64,000 nt of DNA from contig NZ_CADIKI010000025.1 of the NCBI RefSeq assembly GCF_902859935.1, positions 62,001-126,000 of the forward strand. The letters are read 5' to 3'. The notes under the pieces are model-generated. The model had not been told where the DNA came from. It did not search any database and was given only the letters and a program-made list of their open reading frames with translations. Shown in pieces: positions 63,932 to 64,000 of this stretch (position 1 is its first letter; each line of letters begins with the position of its first letter). Origin of the DNA: Paraburkholderia fynbosensis. Its GTDB lineage: Bacteria; Pseudomonadota; Gammaproteobacteria; Burkholderiales; Burkholderiaceae. A program made the position numbers and the translations under genes.

Positions 63932-64000
63932 GGTGATCACTCTTCTCAGTGTGGCGCGCGGCTCCCAGGATAAGAGAACCGCTGGCCTGAATCATTCGGC

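Overview
The window looks like a piece of a Burkholderia/Paraburkholderia-type betaproteobacterial chromosome. The evidence is high GC with strong GC3 bias, the order trpB - methyltransferase - trpA - accD - folC - SPOR - cvpA - purF - metZ, the polA / thrB neighbourhood, a BPSS1780-type membrane protein, a DUF3563 gene, and a seven-gene trehalose/alpha-glucan operon. The species is not determined.

Layout. 1-360: the 5' end of an IS4-type transposase gene running off the left edge, with two hairpins beside it. 444-7480: mercaptopyruvate sulfurtransferase, an exported dienelactone hydrolase, type II NADH dehydrogenase, DNA polymerase I, and a divergent LOG-family gene. 7647-13047: a split chromate transporter, AMP nucleosidase, a DUF2782-like protein, homoserine kinase and a membrane protein. 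13177-16750: OhrR/Ohr peroxide defence with visible operators, photolyase, TspO and DUF3563. 16858-22311: a PHB-depolymerase-like esterase, a PAP2 phosphatase, and modABC with divergent modE and a clear ModE box. 22517-30962 is the accessory part: a chemoreceptor, a lower-GC TupA-type ATP-grasp gene bracketed by a 14-bp direct repeat, a tautomerase with divergent LysR regulator, a Lys/Ala-rich exported protein, an MbcA/ParS-RES toxin-antitoxin pair, a PPP-type phosphatase, a possibly frame-broken small membrane protein, and a DUF1345 protein.

31185-50090 is the centrepiece: glgE - treS/maltokinase - glgB - glgX - treZ - malQ - treY on one strand, with several 4- to 8-bp overlaps. Together they can form a closed loop. 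TreS turns trehalose into maltose, the maltokinase domain makes maltose-1-phosphate, GlgE polymerises it and GlgB branches the glucan. GlgX and MalQ trim and rearrange it, and TreY/TreZ convert linear glucan back to trehalose. GlgE carries an extra N-terminal GH13-like domain that appears catalytically dead. A textbook sigma-54 core promoter (TGGCAC-N5-TTGCT) and a 9-bp inverted repeat about 100 bp upstream of it lie ahead of the operon.

50078-64000: a CNNM/CBS membrane protein, a histidine-kinase-like protein lacking key ATP-binding motifs, FKBP, an AraC regulator, then the housekeeping minus-strand block metZ, purF, cvpA, SPOR, folC, accD, trpA, an orphan DNA methyltransferase and trpB. I saw no tRNA, rRNA or CRISPR array.
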